A DNA stretch of 64,000 bases, taken from the NCBI GenBank assembly GCA_964543235.1, contig CAZIXE010000015.1:1-64000 (forward strand), read 5' to 3'. Of this stretch, positions 8,123 to 16,815 are shown piece after piece (positions within the stretch are counted from its first letter, which is position 1; every line of letters begins with the position of its first letter). The notes beneath the pieces were generated by a model. It worked only from the letters and a program-made list of their open reading frames with translations. It searched no databases and was not told the origin of the DNA. Position numbers and translations under genes: made by a program. Origin of the DNA: JANMMJ01 sp964543235. GTDB lineage: Bacteria > Pseudomonadota > Alphaproteobacteria > Rhizobiales > Aestuariivirgaceae.

Positions 8123-10282
8123 ATGACCATTATGCCCACACTTTCGCGCCGCCAGTTCATCACCATCGCTGCCGGCACTGGCGCCGGCCTCATCATCGGC
8201 CTGCCGGCCGCGATGCCCGGACCGGCTCACGCGGCAGCACCGTTTGCGCCCAATCCCTTCGTGCGGATCGCCCCCGATTCCACCGTCACGGTGCTGATCA
8301 AACATCTCGACAAGGGCCAAGGCATCGCCACGGGCCTCTCCACCCTGGTGGCAGAGGAACTCGACGCCGACTGGAACCAGGTCAGGGCCGAATTCGCGCC
8401 GGCCGATGCCGAGAAGTACAAGAACCTGTTCTTCGGCGTACAGGGCACCGGTGGCTCGACCTCGATCGCCAATTCCTGGGAGCAGTACCGGATGGCCGGT
8501 GCCATCGCGCGGCACATGCTGCGGGAGGCGGCGGCCAAGGCCTGGAATGTTCCGGCCGGGGAAATCACCATCGCCGCCGGCAGGATCGGCCATGCGTCGG
8601 GCAAGAGCGGCACATTCGGCGAATTCGCAGAGGCAGCCTCGTTGCTCGAGGTGCCGAAAGATGTGCCGCTCAAGGAGGCCTCGCAGTTCACCTATATCGG
8701 CAAGAGTTTCAAGCGGCTCGATACCGAGGCCAAGGTCACGGGCCAGCCGGTGTTCACCCAGGATATCCAGCTGCCCGGCATGGTGGTTGCAGCAGTGGCG
8801 CATGCACCGCGTTTCGGCGCCACGGTCAAGAGCTTCGACGCCGCCGACGCGCTCAAGGTCAGGGGCGTGCTCGACGTCAAGGCAGTACCGCAGGGTGTCG
8901 CCGTCTATGCGACCGGGACATGGCCCGCCTTCAAGGGCCGCGAGGCGCTGAAGATCGAGTGGGATGACAGTGCGGCGGAGAAGCGCGGCAGCACGGAACT
9001 CACAGCCGAGTACCGCCGGCTGGCGGAGACAGAAGGGCTGAAGGTCCGGGCCGACGGCGATGCCGAGGCGACGCTGGCCCAGGCGGCGCAAGTCGTCGAG
9101 GGCGAATTCTTCTTCCCCTATCTCGCCCATGCGGCGATGGAACCGATGAATGCCGTGGTCAAGTTCGACGGCAGCCAGGTGCAGATCTGGACCGGCTCGC
9201 AATTGCAGACGGTCGACCAGATGGTGGCGGGCGGCATCTTCGGCGTGACACCAGACAAGGTCGCAGTCGAAACCCTCTATGCCGGCGGCTCGTTCGGGCG
9301 CCGGGCGGTGCCCAACTCCGACTATGTGGCAGAAGCGGCCATGGTGGCCAAAGCCTGGGGCAGGCCCGATCCGGTCAAGTTGGTATGGTCGCGCGAGGAC
9401 GACACCAGGGCCGGTTACTTCCGGCCGATGTATCTGCACCGGGTGAAGGCCGGACTCGACAAGGACGGCAATCTCATCGCTTGGCATCACCGCATCGTCG
9501 GGCAGTCGATCCTTGCCGGCACGCCATTCGAGGAGATGCTGGTCAAGGAAGGCATCGACGGGACCTCGGTCGAGGGCGTCTCGGACATCCCCTACGCCAT
9601 CCCCAACTTCAAGGCCGAACTGCACACCACGAAGGTGGGTGTGCCGGTGCTGTGGTGGCGCTCGGTGGGCCACACCCACACGGCCTACGCGGTCGAAACC
9701 ATGATGGACCTGCTGGCCGCCAAGGCCGGCAAGGACCCGGTGGAGTTCCGCCTCGCCTTGCTCAAGGACAAGCCGCGGCATCTCGGCGTGCTGAAGCTCG
9801 CCGCAGAGAAAGCGGGCTGGGGTGGCGAGCCGCCGGCCGGACGATTCCGCGGGGTGGCGGTGCACGAGTCGTTCCAGTCCTTCGTGGCACAGGTGGCGGA
9901 AATCTCGCTGGACCAGAACGGGGCGGCGAAGGTGGAGCGGGTGGTGTGTGCAGTCGATTGCGGCATCGCGGTCAATCCCGACCAGGTGGTGGCACAGATG
10001 GAAGGCGGCATCGGGTTCGGGCTCGGCGCGGCGATGCATGGCGAGATCACGCTCACCGACGGGGTGGTGGACCAGGGCAATTTCGACAGCTACCGGCCGT
10101 TGCGGATCAGCGAGATGCCGAAGATCGACGTCCATATCGTGCCGTCCACCGAACATCCCACCGGGGTCGGCGAGCCGGGTGTGCCGCCGGTCGCTCCGGC
10201 GGTGGCCAATGCGGTGTTCCGGGCGACGGGCAAGGCCATAACGCAGCTGCCGCTCAATCTCGGCGAGGCCGGGAAAGCCTGA
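8123..10282 (+). CDS. iorB: molybdopterin-binding subunit of xanthine-oxidase family (IorB type)
   Basis: This is the catalytic molybdenum subunit (719 aa). A twin-arginine signal, LSRRQFITIAAGTGAGLIIGLP, occupies residues 7-35, so the enzyme is folded in the cytoplasm and exported with its partner to the periplasm. Visible family motifs include GQGIATGLSTLVAEELDADW, GTGGSTSI, the molybdopterin loop GGSFGRRAVPNSDYVAEAA and the C-terminal GVGEPGVPPVAPAVANA, whose Glu is the expected catalytic base. The protein is single-domain length for IorB or aldehyde-dehydrogenase members that lack the FAD unit. A hairpin follows it. The substrate is unknown. Confidence 0.9.
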   Translation: MTIMPTLSRRQFITIAAGTGAGLIIGLPAAMPGPAHAAAPFAPNPFVRIAPDSTVTVLIKHLDKGQGIATGLSTLVAEELDADWNQVRAEFAPADAEKYKNLFFGVQGTGGSTSIANSWEQYRMAGAIARHMLREAAAKAWNVPAGEITIAAGRIGHASGKSGTFGEFAEAASLLEVPKDVPLKEASQFTYIGKSFKRLDTEAKVTGQPVFTQDIQLPGMVVAAVAHAPRFGATVKSFDAADALKVRGVLDVKAVPQGVAVYATGTWPAFKGREALKIEWDDSAAEKRGSTELTAEYRRLAETEGLKVRADGDAEATLAQAAQVVEGEFFFPYLAHAAMEPMNAVVKFDGSQVQIWTGSQLQTVDQMVAGGIFGVTPDKVAVETLYAGGSFGRRAVPNSDYVAEAAMVAKAWGRPDPVKLVWSREDDTRAGYFRPMYLHRVKAGLDKDGNLIAWHHRIVGQSILAGTPFEEMLVKEGIDGTSVEGVSDIPYAIPNFKAELHTTKVGVPVLWWRSVGHTHTAYAVETMMDLLAAKAGKDPVEFRLALLKDKPRHLGVLKLAAEKAGWGGEPPAGRFRGVAVHESFQSFVAQVAEISLDQNGAAKVERVVCAVDCGIAVNPDQVVAQMEGGIGFGLGAAMHGEITLTDGVVDQGNFDSYRPLRISEMPKIDVHIVPSTEHPTGVGEPGVPPVAPAVANAVFRATGKAITQLPLNLGEAGKA

Positions 10283-10339
10283 GTTGAACCAGCCGAGCCG
10301 GGTGAGGTGCAGTCCTCATCCGGCGCTGTACGTCAGCTT

Positions 10340-10363
10340 CTCCCCCGCACTTCGTGCAGGGAG
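10340..10363. terminator. bidirectional hairpin between iorB and the DUF853 gene
   Basis: CTCCC...GCAC-TTC-GTGC...GGGAG forms a stem-loop in the 104-bp gap between two convergent genes. It has no clear T-run on either side. Confidence 0.45.
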
Positions 10364-10386
10364 ACGGGAAAGCGGGGACAGGACAG

Positions 10387-11883
10387 TCAGCGGCGGGTGA
10401 GGCCGCCCAGAATGCCGCGAACCAGGGCGTTGCCAATGGAGCGAGCGACGGTCGTGCCGAGCTGGCGGCCGACGGAGCTGGCAACATTCTTGACCAGCCG
10501 GTCGGTTGCCGATTCGCGCTGGCGCGGCGCTGACTTCGCGGCGGCCTTCGCCGCCTTCTCGGCCTCCCTGGCCGAGCGTTCCTCGGCCTCGGCGGCGGCA
10601 CGCTGCTCCGCCTTCTTCTGCAGAAGCTCATAGGCCGACTCGCGGTCAACCGCCGTGTCGTACTGGCCGTAGACGGGCGAGTTGCGAATGACGCCCTGGC
10701 GCTCCTCCGGCGTGATGGTGCCCATGCGACTGGAGGGCGGGCGGATCAGGGTGCGCTCGACCATGGTGGGAATGCCCTTGAGGTCGAGCACCGAGACCAG
10801 GGCCTCGCCCTTGCCCAGTTCGGTAATCGCCTTCTCGGTGTCGATGGCCGGATTGGGCCGGAAGGTGGTTGCCGCCGTCTTCACCGCCTTCTGTTCGCGG
10901 GGCGTATAGGCGCGCAGCGCGTGCTGGACGCGGTTGCCCATCTGGGCGAGGACGCTTTCGGGAACATCGAGCGGGTTCTGGGTGACGAAATAGACACCGA
11001 CGCCCTTGGAGCGGATCAGCTTCACGGTCTGCTCGATCTTCTGCAGCAATCCCGGCGGGGCATCCGCGAACAGCAAGTGAGCCTCGTCGAAGAAGAAGAC
11101 CAGCTTCGGCCTGTCGGGATCGCCGACTTCCGGCAGTTCCTCGAAAAGTTCGGAGAGCAGCCACAGCAGGAAGGTGGCGTAGAGCTGCGGCGCGTTGATG
11201 AGACGATCGGCGGCGAGGACGTTCATGTAGCCGCGGCCGTCGCGGGTGGTGCGCATGAAGTCGCGGATGTCGAGGGCGGGTTCGCCGAAGAACCTGTCGC
11301 CGCCCTGCTCCTCGATCACCACCAGGCGGCGCTGGATGGCGCCGATGGTCTGGTCATTGACGTTGCCATAGTCGGTGGTGATCTCCTTGCCGCGCTCGGC
11401 GAGATCCTTGATTAGGGCGCGCAGGTCCTTGAGATCGAGAAGGGCCAGGCCCTCCCTGTCGGCAATGCGGAAGGCGATGTTGAGGGCGCCCTCCTGGGCC
11501 TCGGTCAAGCCCATGAGACGGGAGAGCAGCAATGGCCCCATCTCGCTCACGGTGGTGCGGATCGGGTGGCCCTGCTCGCCGAACACGTCCCAGAAGATGG
11601 TGGGCGTCGCCTCAAAGCCGTAGTCGTCGAAGCCGATCTTTCTCGCGCGTTCGATAAGGACGTCCTTCGGTTCGCCCTTCGCGCAGATGCCCGAGAGATC
11701 GCCCTTCACGTCGGCGGCGAAGACCGGCACGCCGGCGCGGGTGAGGCCTTCGGCCATGATCTGCAGGGTGATGGTCTTGCCGGTGCCGGTGGCGCCGGTG
11801 ACCAGGCCATGGCGATTGGCCATCGGCAGATACAGTTCCTCGCGCTTGCTGCTGCCGCCGAGAAAGATGGCGTTGTCCGTCAT
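10387..11883 (-). CDS. DUF853 / HerA-like C-terminal ATPase
   Basis: This is a cytoplasmic P-loop ATPase (498 aa) of the HerA/FtsK-related DUF853 family. Its biological role is not settled, though relatives are linked to DNA end processing or translocation. Walker A GATGTGKT lies at residues 30-37 and Walker B reads KLVFFFDEAHLLF in the middle. A SKGVGVYFVTQNPLDVPESVLAQMGNRVQHALRAYTP sensor region follows. The C-terminal 90 residues are charged, with an Ala/Glu-rich coiled coil (LLQKKAEQRAAAEAEERSAREAEKAAKAA). An in-frame TTG two codons upstream has a better-spaced GGGAG, so the start is uncertain by six bases. Its last 60 bp are duplicated at 7433-7492. Confidence 0.88.
   Translation of the reverse strand: MTDNAIFLGGSSKREELYLPMANRHGLVTGATGTGKTITLQIMAEGLTRAGVPVFAADVKGDLSGICAKGEPKDVLIERARKIGFDDYGFEATPTIFWDVFGEQGHPIRTTVSEMGPLLLSRLMGLTEAQEGALNIAFRIADREGLALLDLKDLRALIKDLAERGKEITTDYGNVNDQTIGAIQRRLVVIEEQGGDRFFGEPALDIRDFMRTTRDGRGYMNVLAADRLINAPQLYATFLLWLLSELFEELPEVGDPDRPKLVFFFDEAHLLFADAPPGLLQKIEQTVKLIRSKGVGVYFVTQNPLDVPESVLAQMGNRVQHALRAYTPREQKAVKTAATTFRPNPAIDTEKAITELGKGEALVSVLDLKGIPTMVERTLIRPPSSRMGTITPEERQGVIRNSPVYGQYDTAVDRESAYELLQKKAEQRAAAEAEERSAREAEKAAKAAAKSAPRQRESATDRLVKNVASSVGRQLGTTVARSIGNALVRGILGGLTRR
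10390..10449. repeat. 60-bp direct repeat, right copy
   Basis: This is the coding end of the DUF853 gene. It repeats 7433-7492 with three synonymous differences and lies just outside the right side of the molybdenum hydroxylase genes. Confidence 0.85.
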
Positions 11884-11974
11884 GTGCAAGAATTCTCCCT
11901 GGAAGAGACAGCTTGATGATGCCGCAATCTGCTATAAATGCCGGTCGCAGGCAAATGTGCGGCAGGGCAGGCAA

Positions 11975-12364
11975 ATGCAAGTACTGATTACAAGAATTTC
12001 GGCTGCGACGGGCCTCGACGAGGCGAAGGCGGAAAGGGCCTTGGGCATCATGCTGTCACTGGTCAGGGCCCAGGGCAACCAGGCCAAGGTGCGGGAGCTA
12101 TTCGCCCGGCTTCCCGGCGCCGAGCAGCTGGCGCAGCGCCATGGCGGCGACGGCGCGGCCCGCGGCGGCCTGTTCGGCATGCTGGGTGGCGGCCTCATGG
12201 GCGGGCCACTGGCGGCCGCGGCCAAGCTGACGGCGGCGGGACTGTCGATGGACCAGATCAAGGCGCTGGGCACCACGACTCTGGCCTATGCAAAGGAGGA
12301 GGCCGGCGAAGAGCTGGTGCGCGAGGTCGCCAGTTCCATTCCCGGCATCAGCGGCTATCTGTAA
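11975..12364 (+). CDS. small uncharacterised protein, DUF2267/DUF2780-like
   Basis: This is a 129-residue protein of unknown function. The start MQVLITRIS was chosen because all sequence upstream is antisense to the divergent ATPase gene. The N-terminal half (ATGLDEAKAERALGIMLSLVRAQGNQAKVRELFARLPGAEQL) has the helical pattern of DUF2267/DUF2780-type proteins. A glycine-rich hinge (GGLFGMLGGGLMGGPLAAAAKL) and a C-terminal helical segment follow. There is no signal peptide. A TATAAA-like -10 sits about 40 bp upstream, between it and the divergent gene. The family assignment is tentative. Confidence 0.7.
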   Translation: MQVLITRISAATGLDEAKAERALGIMLSLVRAQGNQAKVRELFARLPGAEQLAQRHGGDGAARGGLFGMLGGGLMGGPLAAAAKLTAAGLSMDQIKALGTTTLAYAKEEAGEELVREVASSIPGISGYL

Positions 12365-12433
12365 ATCGCCCTTGATCGAGGTCATGCGCCGGTCTGCGGC
12401 AGGCCGCTAGGGTCGGCACTGGAGGTTCGACAC

Positions 12434-13171
12434 GTGTCAGCGCAAGCACGGCCCCAGGCCACATTGCAGACGCCGGTGCTGCGCACGCGCGGCCTGACCA
12501 AGACCTATGTCACGGGCGATGTCCAGGTGCAGGCGCTGCGGGGCGTCGACTTTGCGGCAGCATCGGGCGAATTCATCGTCATTCTCGGGCCATCGGGGTC
12601 AGGCAAGTCGACCTTCCTCAACATCGTGGGCGGGCTTGACACCGCGACCTCCGGTGAGGCGTGGTTTCTTGACCACGAACTGACGGGAGCCGGCGAAGCG
12701 GCGCTCACGCGGTACCGGCGCGAGCATGTCGGCTTCATCTTCCAGTTCTACAACCTGGTGCCGAGCCTCACGGCGCGCGAGAACGTGGCGCTCGTCACCG
12801 AGATCTCGGCACGGCCAATGCAGCCGGAACAGGCGCTGGAGCTTGTCGGCCTCGGCGACCGGATGGACCATTTCCCGGCGCAGCTCTCCGGCGGCGAACA
12901 GCAGCGCGTCGCCATCGCCCGCGCCGTGGCCAAGCAGCCGGACCTCATGCTGTGCGACGAGCCGACCGGAGCGCTCGATTCAAAGACGGGTGTGCTGGTG
13001 CTGGAGGCGCTGGTGCGCGTCAACCAGGAATTCGGCACGACGACGCTGGTCATCACGCATAACGCAGCGATCAGGGACATCGCCGACCGGGTCGTGCAGT
13101 TCGGCAACGGCCAGATCACAAGCGAGCAGCGCAATGCCAGGCGCCGCTCGGCGCGCGAGATCAGCTGGTAG
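12434..13171 (+). CDS. ABC exporter ATP-binding protein (LolD/MacB family)
   Basis: This is the cytoplasmic ATPase (245 aa) of a three-gene exporter. It begins at GTG after GGAGG with eight-base spacing. Walker A GPSGSGKS is at residues 52-59, the Q-loop lies in FIFQFYNLVPSLTARENV, the signature is LSGGEQQRVAIARA, Walker B is DLMLCDEPTGALD and the H-loop is VITHNAAI. The FNxxPxLTAxENV form is typical of the MacB/LolD/DevA group that works with FtsX-type permeases. The permease starts four bases after its stop. The substrate is unknown. Confidence 0.92.
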   Translation: MSAQARPQATLQTPVLRTRGLTKTYVTGDVQVQALRGVDFAAASGEFIVILGPSGSGKSTFLNIVGGLDTATSGEAWFLDHELTGAGEAALTRYRREHVGFIFQFYNLVPSLTARENVALVTEISARPMQPEQALELVGLGDRMDHFPAQLSGGEQQRVAIARAVAKQPDLMLCDEPTGALDSKTGVLVLEALVRVNQEFGTTTLVITHNAAIRDIADRVVQFGNGQITSEQRNARRRSAREISW

Positions 13172-13175
13172 CGGC

Positions 13176-15539
13176 ATGCGCGCTCTCGACCGCAAGGTGT
13201 TGCGCGATCTCAGGCGGCTGTGGGCCCAGTCGCTTGCCATCGCCCTGGTCATGGCGGCGGGGGTTGCCACGCTGATCCTGGGGGCCGGGGCGCATGGCTC
13301 CCTGTCAGAAACACGTGCCGCCTATTACGAGAGCAACCGGTTCGGCGATATCTTCGCCACGCTCACCAGAGCCCCGAAGGCGGTGCTTCACGATATCCGT
13401 ACCATCGACGGCGTGGCGGCCGTCGAAGGGCGGATCAGCAAGATCGCGCTGGCCGATCTTGCCGACATGGCGGAGCCCGCCTCGGTGCGGCTTGTCAGCC
13501 TGCCGGATATCGGGCCGCCGCAGCTCAACCTGCTGCACCTGCGCGCCGGCCGGCTGCCGGAACCAGAATCCGAGGCGGAAGCGGTGGTGAGCGAAGGTTT
13601 CGCCGCGGCGCACGCGCTCACTCCCGGCCATTCCTTCCGGGTCCTGATCAATGGCAAGATGCGAGCGCTCAGGGTGAGCGGCGTCGCCATCTCGCCGGAG
13701 TTCATCTACATCCTGGGGCCCGGCGACCTGATGCCGGACGAGCGCCGCTTCGGCGTGGTCTGGATGTCGGAGGCGGCGCTGGCCGCGGCGTTCGACCTCG
13801 AAGGCGCATTCTCGGACGTGGTCATCAGGCTGACGCCCGGCGCGGCCGAGGCGGCGGTGATCGAACGGATCGACACGGTGCTGGCGCGCTATGGCGGACG
13901 CGGCGCCACGGGCCGCAAGGACCAGTTGAGCCACGCGTTTCTCGATGCCGAACTGAAGCAGCTGCAGGCCATGAGCCGGATCCTGCCGCCGATCTTCCTG
14001 GTGGTGGCGGCGTTCCTGGTCAACATGACCCTGTCGCGGCTGATCGCGCTCGAGCGCGAGCAGATCGGCCTGCTCAAGGCGCTCGGCTATTCGGCGGGCG
14101 ACATCATGCTGCATTACCTGCAGTTCGTGGCGGCAGTCGCGCTCACCGGCGTCATCATCGGCAGCATGGCCGGAACCTGGCTCGGCCAGGGCATGGCCCG
14201 GCTCTATGCGGAATTCTTCAACTTCCCGTTCCTGATCTTCCGGCGCGATCCCGGCACCTATGCGATCGCGGCCGCGGTCACCGTTGCGGCGGCGGTGGCG
14301 GGCGCGATCAAGGCGGTCACCGACGCCGCCTTCCTGCCACCGGCGGTTGCCATGTCACCACCCGCACCGGCGCGCTACCGCAAGGTGCTGGGCGGGCGCT
14401 TCGACTTTGCCACAGTACTTCGCAAGGCCACCGTGATGGTGTCGCGGCACTTGTGGCATTGGCCGTTCCGGACGGCGAGCAGCATCCTTGGAACCGCGTT
14501 CGCCGTGGCCATCCTGGTCGGGACGCTATGGTCGTTCGGCTCGGTAGAGTTCATGATCGACGTCACCTTCCACCGCGCCGACCGGCAGGATGCCTCGATC
14601 AGTTTCGTGGAGGCGAAGCCGGCGTCGGCACTGGCCAGCGTGGGGCGGCTGCCGGGCGTCATGCAGACGGAGCCGTTCCGGGAGGCAGCCGTCAGGATCC
14701 GCAAGGCGCAGCGCGAGCGGCTGGTCGGGCTCACGGGGAAGCCGGCGGAGGCCGATCTGTCGCGGGTGCTGGGGCTCGACCTTGTGCCAGTCACGCTGCC
14801 GGAAACGGGAGTTGCGCTTTCCGACATGCTGGCGGACGTGCTCGACGCCAGGCCTGGCGACATGGTCGAGATCGACGTGCTCGAAGGTGACCGGCGGCAG
14901 GTTACAGCTCCGGTGACAGCGGTCGTCCAGGGCTATCTGGGGCTCATGGCGTTCATGGACATTGCGGCCCTGAACAGGCTGCTCGGCGAGGGCGAGATGA
15001 TCACGGGCGTGCATCTGGCATTTGACGAGAGCCAGAAAGACGCACTGTTTGCGCAAATCAAGGAAACGCCGTCGGCCAGCTTCATCGCGCTGCAGCGGGT
15101 GTCGCTCGCCAAGTTCCGGGAAACGCTGGCGCGGAACCTGCTGATCATGGTGAGCGTCTACATGTCGCTGGCGGCGATCATTGCCTTTGGCGTGGTCTAC
15201 AACTTCTCGCGAATCTCGCTGTCGGAGCTGGGACGCGAGATGGCGAGTCTCAGGGTGCTCGGTTTCACGCGGGGTGAAGTCTCGGCGCTGCTGTTCACCG
15301 AGCTGGCAATCGTCACTTTGCTGGCACAGCCGATCGGCTGGCTCATCGGGTACGGGTTCGCCTATGCCATGGTGCAGGGCTTTGCCACGGAGCTCTACCG
15401 CGTGCCCCTGGTGGTGGGCCGCGAGGTCTATGCCTATGCCAGCCTGGTCGTGATGACGGCGGCGGCGGCAAGCGCCCTGGTGGTGCGGCGCAGGGTGGAC
15501 CGGCTTGATCTGATCGCGGTTCTCAAGACACGGGAGTGA
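13176..15539 (+). CDS. FtsX-like ABC transporter permease
   Basis: This is the membrane subunit (787 aa) of the exporter, with two FtsX-type permease blocks. TM1 lies at residues 16-38 (SLAIALVMAAGVATLILGAG), followed by a large periplasmic region. TM clusters sit near 270-390 (ILPPIFLVVAAFLVNMTLSRLIALEREQIGLLKALGYSAGDI). After a second periplasmic domain there is a final set near 650-780, with the parallel motif ISLSELGREMASLRVLGFTRGEVSALL. The repeated 'GLLKALGYS' and 'ASLRVLGFT' loops are the coupling helices. The start MRALDRKVLRDLRRLWAQS follows the ATPase stop by four bases; a longer upstream frame is a shadow of the ATPase gene. Confidence 0.9.
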   Translation: MRALDRKVLRDLRRLWAQSLAIALVMAAGVATLILGAGAHGSLSETRAAYYESNRFGDIFATLTRAPKAVLHDIRTIDGVAAVEGRISKIALADLADMAEPASVRLVSLPDIGPPQLNLLHLRAGRLPEPESEAEAVVSEGFAAAHALTPGHSFRVLINGKMRALRVSGVAISPEFIYILGPGDLMPDERRFGVVWMSEAALAAAFDLEGAFSDVVIRLTPGAAEAAVIERIDTVLARYGGRGATGRKDQLSHAFLDAELKQLQAMSRILPPIFLVVAAFLVNMTLSRLIALEREQIGLLKALGYSAGDIMLHYLQFVAAVALTGVIIGSMAGTWLGQGMARLYAEFFNFPFLIFRRDPGTYAIAAAVTVAAAVAGAIKAVTDAAFLPPAVAMSPPAPARYRKVLGGRFDFATVLRKATVMVSRHLWHWPFRTASSILGTAFAVAILVGTLWSFGSVEFMIDVTFHRADRQDASISFVEAKPASALASVGRLPGVMQTEPFREAAVRIRKAQRERLVGLTGKPAEADLSRVLGLDLVPVTLPETGVALSDMLADVLDARPGDMVEIDVLEGDRRQVTAPVTAVVQGYLGLMAFMDIAALNRLLGEGEMITGVHLAFDESQKDALFAQIKETPSASFIALQRVSLAKFRETLARNLLIMVSVYMSLAAIIAFGVVYNFSRISLSELGREMASLRVLGFTRGEVSALLFTELAIVTLLAQPIGWLIGYGFAYAMVQGFATELYRVPLVVGREVYAYASLVVMTAAAASALVVRRRVDRLDLIAVLKTRE

Positions 15540-15542
15540 GGC

Positions 15543-16727
15543 ATGGTGCGGCGACTGATCACACTCATCATCGTGGCGGCGGCCGCGGCGCTGCTGGCCT
15601 GGGCCCTGTGGCCGAAACCGGTGCCGGTGACGACGGCGGTGATCGGGCGGCAGGCGCTGTCGGTGCTCGTCGAAGAGGAAGGCAAGACGCGCATCCGCGA
15701 CGTCTATGCCGTGTCAGCGCCGATTGCCGGCAAGATGCAACGCTCGCCGCTCGAGGCGGGCGACGAGGTGGTGGCGGGCGAAACGGTAGTCGCGGTGCTG
15801 CGACCGGCCGATCCCGGGCTGCTCGATGCAAGGGCGCGGCGGGTGGCGGAAGCGGCGGTCGGCGCCGCCCAGGCAGCGGTCAGCCTGGCCGAAGCGCAGC
15901 GCAACGAGGCGCTGTCGGCGCGCAACTTCGCCGAAAGCGAGCTGCAACGGGCCAATGCACTGGTGCAGCGGGGAACCATACCGGAGCGCAGCTTCGACAA
16001 GGCCAAGCTCGATGCCGAGACCGCCAAGGCGCAGCTCGCCAGCGCCGAGGCCAATCTCGAGGTCAGGCGGCGTGAACTCGAAAGCGCCCGGGCGACGCTG
16101 ATCGAGGGCAGCGGCGGCGGCAGCGAAGGCGCCTGCTGCGTCGAGGTCAAGGCGCCGGCCTCCGGACAGGTGCTCAGGGTGCTGGCCAAGAGCGAGCAGA
16201 TGGTGCAGGCCGGCACACCGCTCGCCGAAATCGGCGATCCGCGCGACCTCGAGGCCGAAACCGATCTGCTGTCGCGCGATGCGGTGCGCGTCGAGCGCGG
16301 CGCCAAGGCGACGATCGAGGGCTGGGGAGGCGCAGCGATTACGGCGCGGGTCGAGCGCATCGCTCCGGCGGCGGTGACTAAAGTGTCGGCGCTGGGCATC
16401 GAGGAGCAGCGGGTCAATGTGGTGCTGCGTCTCGAAGGAAACGCCAGCGGTTGGCAGTCGCTCGGGCACGGCTTCCGGGTGGTGGCGCGGATCGAAGTCT
16501 GGCGCAAGGACGATGCGCTGGCCGTGCCGCTCGGCGCACTGTTCCGCAAGGGCGAGGCGTGGGCGGTCTATGCCGTGGAAGGCGGACGGGCACGGCTCAG
16601 GACGGTGACGATCGGCGAACGCAACAGCGCACATGCCGAGGTGCTCGGCGGGCTGGAGGCGGGCGAAGAGGTGATCCTGCACCCGAGCGATCGTGTCGGG
16701 GACGCCATTGCGGTGGTGCCGGAGTGA
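15543..16727 (+). CDS. HlyD-family periplasmic adaptor of the exporter
   Basis: This is a membrane-fusion protein (394 aa) joining the inner-membrane permease to an outer-membrane channel. One N-terminal anchor helix lies at residues 4-22. The barrel-sandwich first half follows (TRIRDVYAVSAPIAGKMQRSPLEAGDEVVAGETVVAVL). A long Ala/Glu/Arg coiled coil spans about 95-195, the second lipoyl half is VKAPASGQVLRVLAKSEQMVQAGTPLAEIGDP, and a beta-barrel and MP domain complete the protein. Three genes in a row with 3-4 bp gaps form one operon. No TolC gene is nearby, so the outer channel must be encoded elsewhere. Confidence 0.9.
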   Translation: MVRRLITLIIVAAAAALLAWALWPKPVPVTTAVIGRQALSVLVEEEGKTRIRDVYAVSAPIAGKMQRSPLEAGDEVVAGETVVAVLRPADPGLLDARARRVAEAAVGAAQAAVSLAEAQRNEALSARNFAESELQRANALVQRGTIPERSFDKAKLDAETAKAQLASAEANLEVRRRELESARATLIEGSGGGSEGACCVEVKAPASGQVLRVLAKSEQMVQAGTPLAEIGDPRDLEAETDLLSRDAVRVERGAKATIEGWGGAAITARVERIAPAAVTKVSALGIEEQRVNVVLRLEGNASGWQSLGHGFRVVARIEVWRKDDALAVPLGALFRKGEAWAVYAVEGGRARLRTVTIGERNSAHAEVLGGLEAGEEVILHPSDRVGDAIAVVPE

Positions 16728-16815
16728 CAACAGACCGCAGGATTAGACCAAGGGCGATTTGCAGGCGGGCCGGGAGGCGGCTAAGCTTTGTGCAGTGCAA
16801 CAGCAACCCCGCGCG

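Noticed and set aside
8096..10156. Long minus-strand open frame (686 codons) opposite the molybdenum hydroxylase gene
   Set aside because: It mirrors a clearly real gene with all family motifs. High GC removes stop codons from the antisense frame, and the translation is His/Arg/Gly-rich without recognisable domains.
12726..13175. 150-codon N-terminal extension of the FtsX permease
   Set aside because: The extension is an out-of-frame reading of the ATPase gene. The true ATG is four bases after the ATPase stop.
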